Assembly: GCA_052389435.1 (NCBI GenBank)
Contig: JBQTIB010000040.1
Span: 1 to 53,351, forward strand
From: JBQTKD01 sp052389435
Lineage (GTDB): Bacteria; Actinomycetota; Actinomycetes; Sporichthyales; Sporichthyaceae
Direction: 5' to 3'
Length of the DNA: 53,351 nt
A model generated the notes under the pieces. The model worked only from the letters and a program-made list of their open reading frames with translations. It searched no databases and was not told where the DNA came from. Position numbers and translations under genes: made by a program. Numbering within the stretch: the first letter of the stretch is position 1; the number at the start of each line of letters is the position of its first letter. Shown one piece after another: positions 24,040-31,279 of this stretch.

Positions 24040-24477
24040 ATGACCACCGCCCACGACCAGAGCGTGCTGCCGCTGGTCTTCGACCTGCTCGCGCCGGCCA
24101 GCGTCGTCCAACTCGGCGGGCGCTCGGCCGCTGCCGAGGGACTTGGAGCCGAACGGGTCCTCGCCGTCTCCGACGTCGCCGACCTCTCTGGGCGATTCGA
24201 TCTGGCCCTGTGCCTGGACTTCGACGTCGACCACGCAGCGGCCGGGGCGCTCGTCGCGGCGCTGTGCGCAAGCTCCGACGTCGTGCTGATCTGCTCGACG
24301 TCCTCCCCTCGCGGCTGGGACGCGTTCTTCGGCGCCCACGACTTCCACCTGGTCGACTGCCTCGGCGCCGAGGGCGGGCTGCTCTACGCGCGCCGGCACC
24401 GCCTGGTCGAGAACGCCATGCTTCGCCGGGCCCACCGGGAGCGTCGCCTGCCGACCCAGCGCGGTCGCGGCGTCTGA
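24040..24477 (+). CDS. Degenerate methyltransferase-like protein (paralogue of next gene)
   Basis: 145 aa from ATG 24040 with ribosome site GGGAGG. It aligns along its length with the methyltransferase at 24606-25346: VLPLVFDLLAPASVVQLGG against VLPLIFDLVAPANVVDVGC, GRFDLALCL against RFDLAMCL, and ANDFHMVDCL against AHDFHLVDCL. The SAM-binding glycine loop DVGCGSG has become QLGGRSA, and about 100 residues are missing in several places. It is probably not a methyltransferase; it could be a regulatory partner of its paralogue or a decaying duplicate. The frame is intact with a good start site, which favours a used protein. Confidence 0.7.
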   Translation: MTTAHDQSVLPLVFDLLAPASVVQLGGRSAAAEGLGAERVLAVSDVADLSGRFDLALCLDFDVDHAAAGALVAALCASSDVVLICSTSSPRGWDAFFGAHDFHLVDCLGAEGGLLYARRHRLVENAMLRRAHRERRLPTQRGRGV

Positions 24478-24605
24478 CCGCATGTGACAGGTGCCATCCG
24501 GGTCGTCGTGAATCGATCACCAGATGGGGCCGGAGGTCTAGGCACCACCCGTTTGGCGTAGCGACACTTCGCGAATCCGCTTCGGATTGTCCGTCAGGAG
24601 ACGCG

Positions 24606-25346
24606 ATGACCAACACCGCCTACGAGCAGGCGCCTCACCTCTCGCAGGACGGCTCGCACCGCTCGGCCGAGCGCGTGCTGCCCCTGATTTTCGACCTGGT
24701 CGCCCCCGCCAACGTCGTCGACGTCGGCTGCGGTTCCGGTGCCTGGCTCGAGGTCGCGCAGCACCTCGGCGCCACGCGCGTTCTCGGCATCGACGACGAG
24801 TCGACGATGCTCGAGTCGCTGCGCATCGCCCCGGAGCTGTTCGAGCACCGCGAGCTCGCTCGCATCGGCCGCTTCGACGAGCGCTTCGACCTCGCGATGT
24901 GCCTCGAGATCGCCGAGTCCCTCGACCCGGGCGACGCGTGGCAGCTCGTCGAGTCGCTGTGCGCGCTGTCCGACGTCGTGCTGTTCTCCGCGGCGATCCC
25001 CGGCCAGACGGGCATCGACCACCGCAACGAGCAGTGGCCGCCGTACTGGGAGGCCATGTTCGCGGCCAACGACTTCCACATGGTCGACTGCCTGCGCATC
25101 CGGCTGTGGGACGACCCGACGATCGAGCCCGCGTACGCGCAGAACTCGCTGCTCTACGTCAGCCGCGACCGCCTCGCCGCGGACGCCAAGCTGCGCGAGG
25201 CCCGGATGGAGAACGGCCTGATGCCGCTGTGCGCGGTGCACCCGGGGATGTTCAACCAGCTCGTCCGGCCCACCGTCCCGGCCCAGCCGGACCCGCGTCC
25301 GAGCCTGCCCGCCCCTCGGCAGTTCGAGGGCATCCACGAGGTCTGA
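24606..25346 (+). CDS. SAM-dependent methyltransferase (class I)
   Basis: 246 aa from ATG 24606, AGGAG at 24596-24600. The SAM motif NVVDVGCGSGAWLEVA is at about 36-51, followed by LGIDDES (motif II) and a DLAMCLEIAESL (motif IV-like) strand. A WPPYWEAMFAANDFHMVDC segment resembles bacterial methyltransferases acting on sugars or small molecules. Substrate is unknown. A 9-base-arm-free hairpin (AATCCG-CTT-CGGATT, 24574-24588) lies just before the ribosome site. Its shortened, motif-less paralogue lies upstream at 24040. Both belong to an accessory block between cysM and murI. Confidence 0.87.
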   Translation: MTNTAYEQAPHLSQDGSHRSAERVLPLIFDLVAPANVVDVGCGSGAWLEVAQHLGATRVLGIDDESTMLESLRIAPELFEHRELARIGRFDERFDLAMCLEIAESLDPGDAWQLVESLCALSDVVLFSAAIPGQTGIDHRNEQWPPYWEAMFAANDFHMVDCLRIRLWDDPTIEPAYAQNSLLYVSRDRLAADAKLREARMENGLMPLCAVHPGMFNQLVRPTVPAQPDPRPSLPAPRQFEGIHEV

Positions 25347-25418
25347 CCTCCGCGCGTCGGGTACGCCTTGTCCCGCAGGGCAATGGCGCGCCCGACGTCG
25401 GGGCGGCAGGATGCGGTC

Positions 25419-25910
25419 ATGACAGATCGCCTCGAGGTATCCCGCACCATTCCCGCCGACGCGTCGGCGATCTTCGCCGTGCTCCGCGACCCGCACGGCC
25501 ACCTTGCCATCGACAGCTCGGGCATGATCATGGCGGCGAGCGGCACCCCGGTCTCGGCCGCGGGGGACCGGTTCGACCTGCAGATGCACCGCGAGGCCCT
25601 GAACGACCTGCCGTTGGGTCGCTACGACGTCACGGTGATCATCGCGTCCTACGAACAGGACCGCGAGATCTCCTGGACCGTGGACTCGCCACTCATCGAC
25701 GTGCCGATCAACCACTTCTACGGGTACTCGCTGCGCCCGGTGGAGGACGGCACCGAGGTGACCTCTTGGTACGACTGGTCGCAGATCGACGACGTCTGGC
25801 GCAACCGCGAGTTTCCGGGCATGGGCACCGTGACGTGGCCGGTCATCCCCGAGGCGACGCTGCGCGCGACGCTCGGAATCCTGGAGCGCACGGTCGTCAA
25901 CAAGGCATGA
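25419..25910 (+). CDS. SRPBCC-superfamily (START-like) protein
   Basis: 163 aa from ATG 25419. The start VSRTIPADASAIFAVLRDP and the pattern of strands (DRFDLQM, YDVTVIIASYEQDREISWTV, YGYSLRPVEDGTEVTSWYDW) fit the polyketide-cyclase/SRPBCC fold, with a long C-terminal helix (PEATLRATLGILERTVV). Such proteins bind hydrophobic ligands; the ligand is not predictable. The TGA overlaps the ATG of the following alpha/beta hydrolase by 4 bases, so the two are probably coexpressed and act in one pathway. Confidence 0.8.
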   Translation: MTDRLEVSRTIPADASAIFAVLRDPHGHLAIDSSGMIMAASGTPVSAAGDRFDLQMHREALNDLPLGRYDVTVIIASYEQDREISWTVDSPLIDVPINHFYGYSLRPVEDGTEVTSWYDWSQIDDVWRNREFPGMGTVTWPVIPEATLRATLGILERTVVNKA

Positions 25911-26779
25911 CCACCGGCTTCACGCACCGTCACATCCCCTGTGGGGAGGTGGAAATCGCCGCATGGGTGGGCGGGTCCGGTCCTCCCGTGCTGTTGCTGC
26001 ACGGCTTCCCGCAGACCCACGCCATGTGGCATCGGGTCGCGACCCGGCTCGCGACCCAATTCACCGTCGTGCTCACCGACCTGCGCGGCTACGGCTCGAG
26101 TTCCAAGCCGCGGGGGAGCGAGACCCACGTCGAGTATTCGAAGCGGGCGATGGCGGCCGACCAGGTGGCCGTCATGTCCGCGCTCGGCTTCGATCGCTTC
26201 GCGGTGGTGGGCCACGACCGCGGCGGCCGGGTCGGGCACCGCCTGGCGTTGGACCACCGCGAGCGCGTGACGCGCCTGGCCGTGCTGGACATCGTCCCGA
26301 CCCTCGAGGTCTTCCGGACCACCGACGAACACCTGGCCCGCGTCTACTACCACTGGTTCTTCCTGGCCCAGCCGGCTCCGCTGCCCGAGACGCTGATCGG
26401 CGCCGACCCTGAGTTCTACCTGCGCTGGTGCCTGAAGGCCTGGACCGCGGACCCGGACTGCTACGCCCCCGACGCCATGGCGGAGTACGTCCGCGCCTAC
26501 GTCGACCCGGCCACCGTCCACGCGACCTGCGAGGACTACCGCGCCGGCGCGAGCATCGACCTCGAGCACGACGAGGCCGACCTGGCCGACCCGCTGACCT
26601 GCCCCGTCCTGGTGCTCTGGGGCGCGAAGGGCTTCGTAGCCAAGCGCTACGACGTCCTGCAGGTCTGGCGCCGCAGAGCCACAGACGTACGGGGACACGC
26701 GATCGATACCGCGCACTTCCTGCCCGAGGAAGACCCCGCAGGAACCTACGAGGCGGTGCGAGACTTCCTCTCCCGCTGA
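25907..26779 (+). CDS. Alpha/beta hydrolase, haloacetate (fluoroacetate) dehalogenase-like
   Basis: 290 aa from ATG 25907. The oxyanion motif HGFPQTHAMW, nucleophile Asp in VGHDRGGRVGH, second acid in LDIVPT, and catalytic His in DTAHFLPEE are in place. Residues that bind carboxylate and fluoride in fluoroacetate dehalogenase are also visible: both Arg of DRGGR, the His-Trp of YYHWFFLAQPAP, and a Tyr in CEDYRA. It may hydrolyse haloacetates, releasing halide, though annotated relatives include enzymes with other or unknown substrates. It is translationally coupled to the SRPBCC gene. No signal peptide is seen. Confidence 0.85.
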   Translation: MTTGFTHRHIPCGEVEIAAWVGGSGPPVLLLHGFPQTHAMWHRVATRLATQFTVVLTDLRGYGSSSKPRGSETHVEYSKRAMAADQVAVMSALGFDRFAVVGHDRGGRVGHRLALDHRERVTRLAVLDIVPTLEVFRTTDEHLARVYYHWFFLAQPAPLPETLIGADPEFYLRWCLKAWTADPDCYAPDAMAEYVRAYVDPATVHATCEDYRAGASIDLEHDEADLADPLTCPVLVLWGAKGFVAKRYDVLQVWRRRATDVRGHAIDTAHFLPEEDPAGTYEAVRDFLSR

Positions 26780-26894
26780 AGCTGCCGCCGGCCACTATGG
26801 CCGACCTAGGCGCCTATCGAGGCGGGTTGATGGGCGCCTACCTCTGCAGGAGTGGAAGGACCATCGGAAAGGGGAACCCGTCGGGTCGATCGCG

Positions 26895-27101
26895 ATGCTC
26901 GACGCCGATATCGCCGGACACGTCTGCACCTGGCTGGAGAGCCGGAGCCTCGATCCGGCGCGCCAGGCCAATCTGCGGCGACTGTGGGAGAACACGATCA
27001 GCGTGCTCCCGCAGTTGGACCGCCCCGCCGAAAACATCTACGTCAGAGGACTGCAAGAACTGGCGCGGCTGGTCCTGCAAGACCAGCCGCACAGAGTCTG
27101 A
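26895..27101 (+). CDS. Small hypothetical protein (68 aa)
   Basis: A 68-codon frame from ATG 26895 to TGA 27101. The product is helical: CTWLESRSLDPARQANLRRL ... LPQLDRPAENIYVRGLQELA. No family is recognised and no strong ribosome site precedes it; GGGGAA lies 20 bases upstream. The upstream gap (26780-26894) contains two copies of GGCGCCTA (26807-26816 palindrome TAGGCGCCTA and 26833-26840). Its stop codon lies in a CTGAC-N5-GTCAG palindrome shared with the convergent gene, which supports it being a real gene end. Confidence 0.5.
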   Translation: MLDADIAGHVCTWLESRSLDPARQANLRRLWENTISVLPQLDRPAENIYVRGLQELARLVLQDQPHRV

Positions 27102-27112
27102 CGCCGGGTCAG
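27098..27112. repeat. 15-bp palindrome CTGAC-N5-GTCAG over two convergent stop codons
   Basis: CTGACGCCGGGTCAG contains the TGA of the plus-strand 68-aa gene (27099-27101) and the TCA complement of the stop of the minus-strand reductase gene (27109-27111). The arrangement is the same as at 863-877. Confidence 0.6.
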
Positions 27113-27534
27113 GGTGCTTCGAGGATCAGAACGGGGATTTCGCGCTCGGTCTTGGCCTCGTACTCGGCGAACTGGGGGAGGTCGGCCTTCTGCTTCTCCC
27201 AGATCGGCGTGCGCGCCTCGCCCTCGACGGTGCGGGCACGGACCTTCTGGCGGCCGGTGCCGATCTCGATCTCGACCTCGGGGTTGGCGAGCAGGTTCAG
27301 GTACCAGGCCGGGTGGGTCGGGGCGCCGCCGTAGGAGCCGAAGATCGCGTACCCGCGCTCGACCGGTTGGTAGACCAGCGGCGCGATGCGAACCTGGCCG
27401 GACGTGCGGCCGACGTGGTGCAGCAGCAGAACCGGGATGCCGCCGAACTGGCTGGGCACCGTGCCGCCGTTGGCGCGGAACTCGGCGATGACCCGGGCGT
27501 TCCAGTCGTGCAGGCCGGGAATGTGCTCGGACAC
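27109..27534 (-). CDS. Deazaflavin (F420)-dependent nitroreductase-family protein
   Basis: 141 aa from GTG 27534, with GAGAGGG upstream. The Ddn/FDOR-A-like pattern is visible: N-terminal WNARVIAEFRANGG, then LLLHHVGRTSGQVRIAPLVY, FGSYGGAPTHPAWYLNLLANPEVEIE, and a C-terminal EIPVLILE strand. Members use F420H2 to reduce quinones, nitro compounds or other electrophiles, typically at the membrane face. The substrate here is not known. The gene is divergent from the His-rich lipoprotein gene (132 bases between starts) and convergent with the 68-aa gene. Confidence 0.88.
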   Translation of the reverse strand: MSEHIPGLHDWNARVIAEFRANGGTVPSQFGGIPVLLLHHVGRTSGQVRIAPLVYQPVERGYAIFGSYGGAPTHPAWYLNLLANPEVEIEIGTGRQKVRARTVEGEARTPIWEKQKADLPQFAEYEAKTEREIPVLILEAP

Positions 27535-27666
27535 GGCGGTCCCTCTCGCGATCGGCGGCGGCGTACACCTCCGGCAACGCCGACACGGCCGAGAATCCTC
27601 CCGCTCGCGGCCGCGACCTGGCCCGTGCAGCAGACTGGCGCTCCACAGGATCTTCGAGGGGGTCGG

Positions 27667-28380
27667 ATGCGGGTACGCGCCGCAGTACTCGCCGTGGCGA
27701 TCGCCGCGGGAGTCGCCGGATGCACGGGGCCGAGCCCGCGGGTCGTCAACGTCGCCGCGACGACCAGCCCGGACTCGACGCCGACCGTTGCTCCGGCGCA
27801 ACTCGGCGACCCCGCCGCGCTCGGGCCCTTGGCCGATCCCGGACCCGCCGGGACACCGAGCGCGGACAACCTGCCCATCCCGAACGCGGAACCGCTCGGC
27901 GCGCCCGGCTTCGTCCGTCCCGGCGGCATCGTCAACGGCATCACCTGCCGCGAGGGCGAGAAGTTCGTCTTCCACGTGCACGCCCACCTTGCGCTGTTCG
28001 TCGACGGCAAGCCGCGCCAGGTGCCCGCCGGCATCGGCGTCGCGCCGCCGCTGACGTTCGAGCCGCGCCCCAACAATCAGTCCTACGTGACCAACGGCGC
28101 CTGCTTCGGGTGGCTGCACACGCACACTCCCGACGGCGGCATCCACATCGAGGCGCCGTTCCAACGCGCCTTCGTCCTCGGCGACCTGTTCGACGTCTGG
28201 GGCCAGCCGCTCGGCCGCGACCGGCTCGGCACCCATCGCGGGAAGGTCACCGCCTTCTACGGGGGCCGCCCGTACCTGGGCGACCCCCGGGCGATCCCGC
28301 TCGGTTGGCACAGCGAAATTCAGCTGAGCATCGGCGACCCGGTGCCGGCCCCCCGGCCGGTCACCTGGGACAGGCTCTAG
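27667..28380 (+). CDS. Secreted His-rich lipoprotein, probable metal-binding domain
   Basis: 237 aa from ATG 27667. The signal peptide ends in lipobox VAGC (Cys at about residue 19), so the protein is anchored outside the membrane. A Pro/Thr/Ala linker (to about 75) leads to a conserved-looking domain with KFVFHVHAHLALFVDG, two Cys (ITCREG and ACFGW), WLHTHTPDGGIHIEAP, and FDVWGQPLGRDRLGTHRG. The HxHxH, HTH and HIE groups resemble a metal site. I do not recognise a named family with confidence. It is in the accessory block, convergent with a methyltransferase gene 28 bases away. Confidence 0.78.
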   Translation: MRVRAAVLAVAIAAGVAGCTGPSPRVVNVAATTSPDSTPTVAPAQLGDPAALGPLADPGPAGTPSADNLPIPNAEPLGAPGFVRPGGIVNGITCREGEKFVFHVHAHLALFVDGKPRQVPAGIGVAPPLTFEPRPNNQSYVTNGACFGWLHTHTPDGGIHIEAPFQRAFVLGDLFDVWGQPLGRDRLGTHRGKVTAFYGGRPYLGDPRAIPLGWHSEIQLSIGDPVPAPRPVTWDRL

Positions 28381-28408
28381 CTCCCGAGCGTCGGCGAGGA
28401 CTCCTCTC

Positions 28409-29461
28409 CTAGGCGCGCGCCTGGAAGATCAGGTTCACCGGCGAGGACGCGACGACCCGCACGTCGCCGAACCCGGCCTCGTGCAGCACCGCGGTGAGAC
28501 GTTCCGGGCCGGCCTGCGCGCCGAGGCCGAGCCCGACGTCCTGGGACAGCGAGTTCGGCGTGCAGATCGCCGACGAGGCGCCGTAGAACAGCGCCGCCAT
28601 CGGGTTGTCCGTCAGATTCGCGCGCCCGTCGAGGGCGAACGGCTCGACCATCATCAGCGATCCGCCCGGCGCGAGGTGCTCGCGCGCGTGGCGGGCGACG
28701 CCTACCGGGTCGCCCATGTCGTGCAGGCAGTCGAAGAAGCAGATCAGGTCGTATTCGCCGCCGTAGGCGGTCGCCGACTGCGCGGCGAGGACGACGCGAT
28801 CGGCGATCCCAGCCTCCGCGACTCGCTTCTCGGCGGTGGCGATCGAGGGGGCGTGGTAGTCGAAGCCGTGCACGGTCGAGTTCGGGTAGGCCTGCGCCAT
28901 CACGACCACCGACGCGCCGTGGCCGCAGCCGACGTCGGCGATGCGGGCGCCTGCCTCGAGCCTGCCCGCGACGCCGTCGAGCGCGGGGATCCACTCGGTG
29001 GTCAGCATCGCCCGGTACCCGGTGCGGAAGAACCACTCGGTGCCGTCGAACAGGTGCGGGTGGTGTTCGCCCCAGCCCAACCTGCCGTTGCCCCGGAAGG
29101 CTCCGGCGACCTTGTCCAGGTCGTTGTAGAGGGAGCCGAGCAGGCTCAGCGCGCGGGCGAGGAAGACCGGGGAGTTCTCGTCGGCCAGGGCCGCGGCGGC
29201 CTCTTCGCTCAGCGTGTACGTGCCCGTCGCGGCGTCGTGCTCGACCAGGCCGCCGGCGGCCTGCGAGTCCAGCCACTCCCGGGTCAGGCGCGGGTTCGTG
29301 CCGGCGGTCTCGGCGATCCGGTCCGCGGTCAGTGCTCCCGCCCCGTTCATCGCCCGGTACAGCCCGACTTCGTCGCCGAGCCAGACGCCGAAGCAGAGCA
29401 TCGCCCCGGTCATGTGTCCCACCATCGAGCCCATGAACTGTTCGAGCCTGGTGTCGTCCAT
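28409..29461 (-). CDS. Winged-helix/class I SAM-dependent methyltransferase
   Basis: 350 aa from ATG 29461 with a strong AAGGAGG ribosome site. The N-terminal ~100 residues form a winged helix (DRIAETAGTNPRLTREWLD, then VEHDAATGTYTLS), as in O-methyltransferase-like proteins. The SAM domain has ARIADVGCGHGASVVVMA, VHGFDYH and FFDCLHDMGDP motifs. It is similar in layout to M. tuberculosis Rv2258c-type proteins. The substrate is unknown. It is divergent from murI, and the 210-base gap holds an inverted repeat at 29563-29598. Confidence 0.87.
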   Translation of the reverse strand: MDDTRLEQFMGSMVGHMTGAMLCFGVWLGDEVGLYRAMNGAGALTADRIAETAGTNPRLTREWLDSQAAGGLVEHDAATGTYTLSEEAAAALADENSPVFLARALSLLGSLYNDLDKVAGAFRGNGRLGWGEHHPHLFDGTEWFFRTGYRAMLTTEWIPALDGVAGRLEAGARIADVGCGHGASVVVMAQAYPNSTVHGFDYHAPSIATAEKRVAEAGIADRVVLAAQSATAYGGEYDLICFFDCLHDMGDPVGVARHAREHLAPGGSLMMVEPFALDGRANLTDNPMAALFYGASSAICTPNSLSQDVGLGLGAQAGPERLTAVLHEAGFGDVRVVASSPVNLIFQARA

Positions 29462-29562
29462 CGATCCTCCTTGGCCGCCGTGCCGACTCCCTGCCTGGTG
29501 TCGGCAGATCCCACTCACCCACTTCTGGGAGCCGGCTGGAAGAGGGTGGAGGCTTACGAATG

Positions 29563-29598
29563 TGTGTCGCGCCGGGTATCCGTCGGGAGGGCGACACA
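29563..29598. promoter_or_regulatory. Inverted repeat in the methyltransferase/murI divergent region
   Basis: TGTGTCGC (29563-29570) is the exact complement of GCGACACA (29591-29598), separated by 20 bases. It lies between two divergent starts (29461 and 29672). It could be a spaced operator or an RNA hairpin in a leader. No promoter boxes are obvious. Confidence 0.35.
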
Positions 29599-29671
29599 TG
29601 GCCGTACGCTGACGGAAGGAACAGCGTTCTACCTCCCGTCCGCCCGCCGTGCGCCGTACCTTCGAGTGGTC

Positions 29672-30502
29672 ATGTCAGATGCACCCATTGGGATCTTCGA
29701 CAGCGGTGTCGGAGGTCTGACCGTCGCGCGCGCGGTGCTCGCCCTGCTGCCGGACGAACCGGTCGTCTACGTCGGGGACACCAAAAACGCCCCCTACGGC
29801 CCCCGGCCCATCGCCGAGGTCCGCCAACTTTCCCTCGACGTTCTCGACCAGCTGGTCGAGAACGGAGTGAAGGCGTTGGTGATCGCCTGCAACACCGCTT
29901 CGGCCGCGATGCTGCGCGATGCCCGCGAGCGGTACTCGGTGCCACTGGTCGAGGTCATCCGTCCGGCCACCCGTCGCGCCGTCTCCGCCACCCGCTCGGG
30001 GCGGGTCGGCGTGATCTGCACTCAGGCCACCCAGCGGTCGCAGGCGTACGAGGACGCGTTCGCCGCCGCGATCGACGCCGGCCGGGTGGAGTTGACCGTC
30101 GCGGCCTGCCCCAAGTTCGTGCAGTTCGCCGAACGCGGTCTGACCTCGGGACCGGAGGTGCTGGAGACGGCGGCGGAGTACCTCGCGCCGCTGACCGCCG
30201 CGGGCGTGGACACCGTCGTGCTCGGCTGCACCCACTACCCGCTGCTCGCCGGGGCCATCGCGCACGTGCTCGGGCCCGAGGTCACGCTGGTGTCCAGCGC
30301 CGAGGAAACCGCCAAGGACGTGTACCGCGTGCTCGTCGACGGCGGCCTCGCGCGCGCGGCCGGGTCTCCGCCGCCGCGGCACCGTTTCCTGGCCACGGGC
30401 GACCGCCAGCCGTTCGCCGCGCTCGGCCGTCGTTTCCTCGGCCCGGACATCGGAGTCGTCGAGGCCCTCGGCGAGGTCGGGGTCATGGGAGCCATCGCAT
30501 GA
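29672..30502 (+). CDS. murI: Glutamate racemase
   Basis: 276 aa from ATG 29672. The two catalytic Cys are in VIACNTASA and VLGCTHYPLL, and the N-terminal IGIFDSGVGGLTV and YVGDTKNAPYG motifs are typical. It makes D-glutamate for peptidoglycan. The neighbours (an Rv1339-like gene, rph, rdgB) follow the M. tuberculosis Rv1338-Rv1341 order. The long in-frame sequence upstream is antisense to the methyltransferase and not used. Confidence 0.95.
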   Translation: MSDAPIGIFDSGVGGLTVARAVLALLPDEPVVYVGDTKNAPYGPRPIAEVRQLSLDVLDQLVENGVKALVIACNTASAAMLRDARERYSVPLVEVIRPATRRAVSATRSGRVGVICTQATQRSQAYEDAFAAAIDAGRVELTVAACPKFVQFAERGLTSGPEVLETAAEYLAPLTAAGVDTVVLGCTHYPLLAGAIAHVLGPEVTLVSSAEETAKDVYRVLVDGGLARAAGSPPPRHRFLATGDRQPFAALGRRFLGPDIGVVEALGEVGVMGAIA

Positions 30503-30524
30503 GCGAGCGCACCGAGGCGCCCGA

Positions 30525-31268
30525 ATGAAACTGACCGTGGTGGGCTGCTCCGGATCCTTCGCGGGGCCGACTTCGCCCGCGTCGTGCTATCTCCTCGAGG
30601 CCGAGGGCTTCCGCGTCGTGCTGGACCTCGGCGCCGGAGCGGTCGGCGCGCTCGCGCGGCACACCGACATCTACGGCGTCGACGCCGTGCTGCTCTCGCA
30701 CCTGCACCCCGACCACTGCATCGACATGTGCGGCTACTACGTCGCGCGCAAGTACCGCCCCGAGGGCCCGGCGCCGCGAATCCCCGTCTACGGTCCGGCC
30801 GGCACACCGTCACGTCTCGCCTCCGCCTACGGTCTGCCCGCCGATCCGGGCATGCTCGGAGAATTCGACTTCCGCACCCTGGCGCCCGCGAGCTCGTTCG
30901 AGCTCGGACCGTTCAAGGTCTCGGTGGATCGCACCGTCCATCCGATCGAGGCCTACGGCATCCGCCTGGAACACGACGGAAAGGTGTTCACCTACTCCGG
31001 GGACTCCGGGATCTGCGAGCCCCTGGTGCGCCTGGCGAAGGACTCGGACCTGTTCCTGTGCGAGGCCTCCTTCTACGACGGCCACGACGCCCCCGAGGTG
31101 CACCTGTCCGGCGGCGAGGCCGCCGAGCACGCCAACCGCGCCGGCGCCGCACGGCTGCTGATCACCCACGTCCCGCCGTGGCACGACCCCGCGATCACCC
31201 TCGCCGAGGCCCAGATCTTCGACGGCCCCGTCGACCTCGCCGCCCCGGGCGTCGGCTACACGATCTAG
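30525..31268 (+). CDS. Metallo-beta-lactamase-fold cyclic nucleotide phosphodiesterase (Rv1339-like)
   Basis: 247 aa from ATG 30525. The metal motif LSHLHPDHCIDMCGY, a later Asp in YSGDSGICEP and His in ITHVPPW are intact, as is the N-terminal VVGCSGSFAGPTSPASCYL. Its M. tuberculosis counterpart Rv1339 has been reported as a cAMP phosphodiesterase. It lies 22 bases after murI and 11 bases before the rph start, in the conserved order. It should act in the cytosol. Confidence 0.9.
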   Translation: MKLTVVGCSGSFAGPTSPASCYLLEAEGFRVVLDLGAGAVGALARHTDIYGVDAVLLSHLHPDHCIDMCGYYVARKYRPEGPAPRIPVYGPAGTPSRLASAYGLPADPGMLGEFDFRTLAPASSFELGPFKVSVDRTVHPIEAYGIRLEHDGKVFTYSGDSGICEPLVRLAKDSDLFLCEASFYDGHDAPEVHLSGGEAAEHANRAGAARLLITHVPPWHDPAITLAEAQIFDGPVDLAAPGVGYTI

Positions 31269-31279
31269 GCTCGCTGTTC

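Noticed and set aside
24478..24605. Promoter or attachment site between the two methyltransferase-like genes
   Set aside because: Only a small hairpin (AATCCG-CTT-CGGATT) was found; no duplicated flanks, integrase or clear promoter boxes.
26428..28380. 650-codon plus-strand frame ending with the His-rich lipoprotein
   Set aside because: The upstream part crosses the hydrolase gene in another frame and lies antisense to the reductase gene; the lipoprotein signal peptide begins at 27667.
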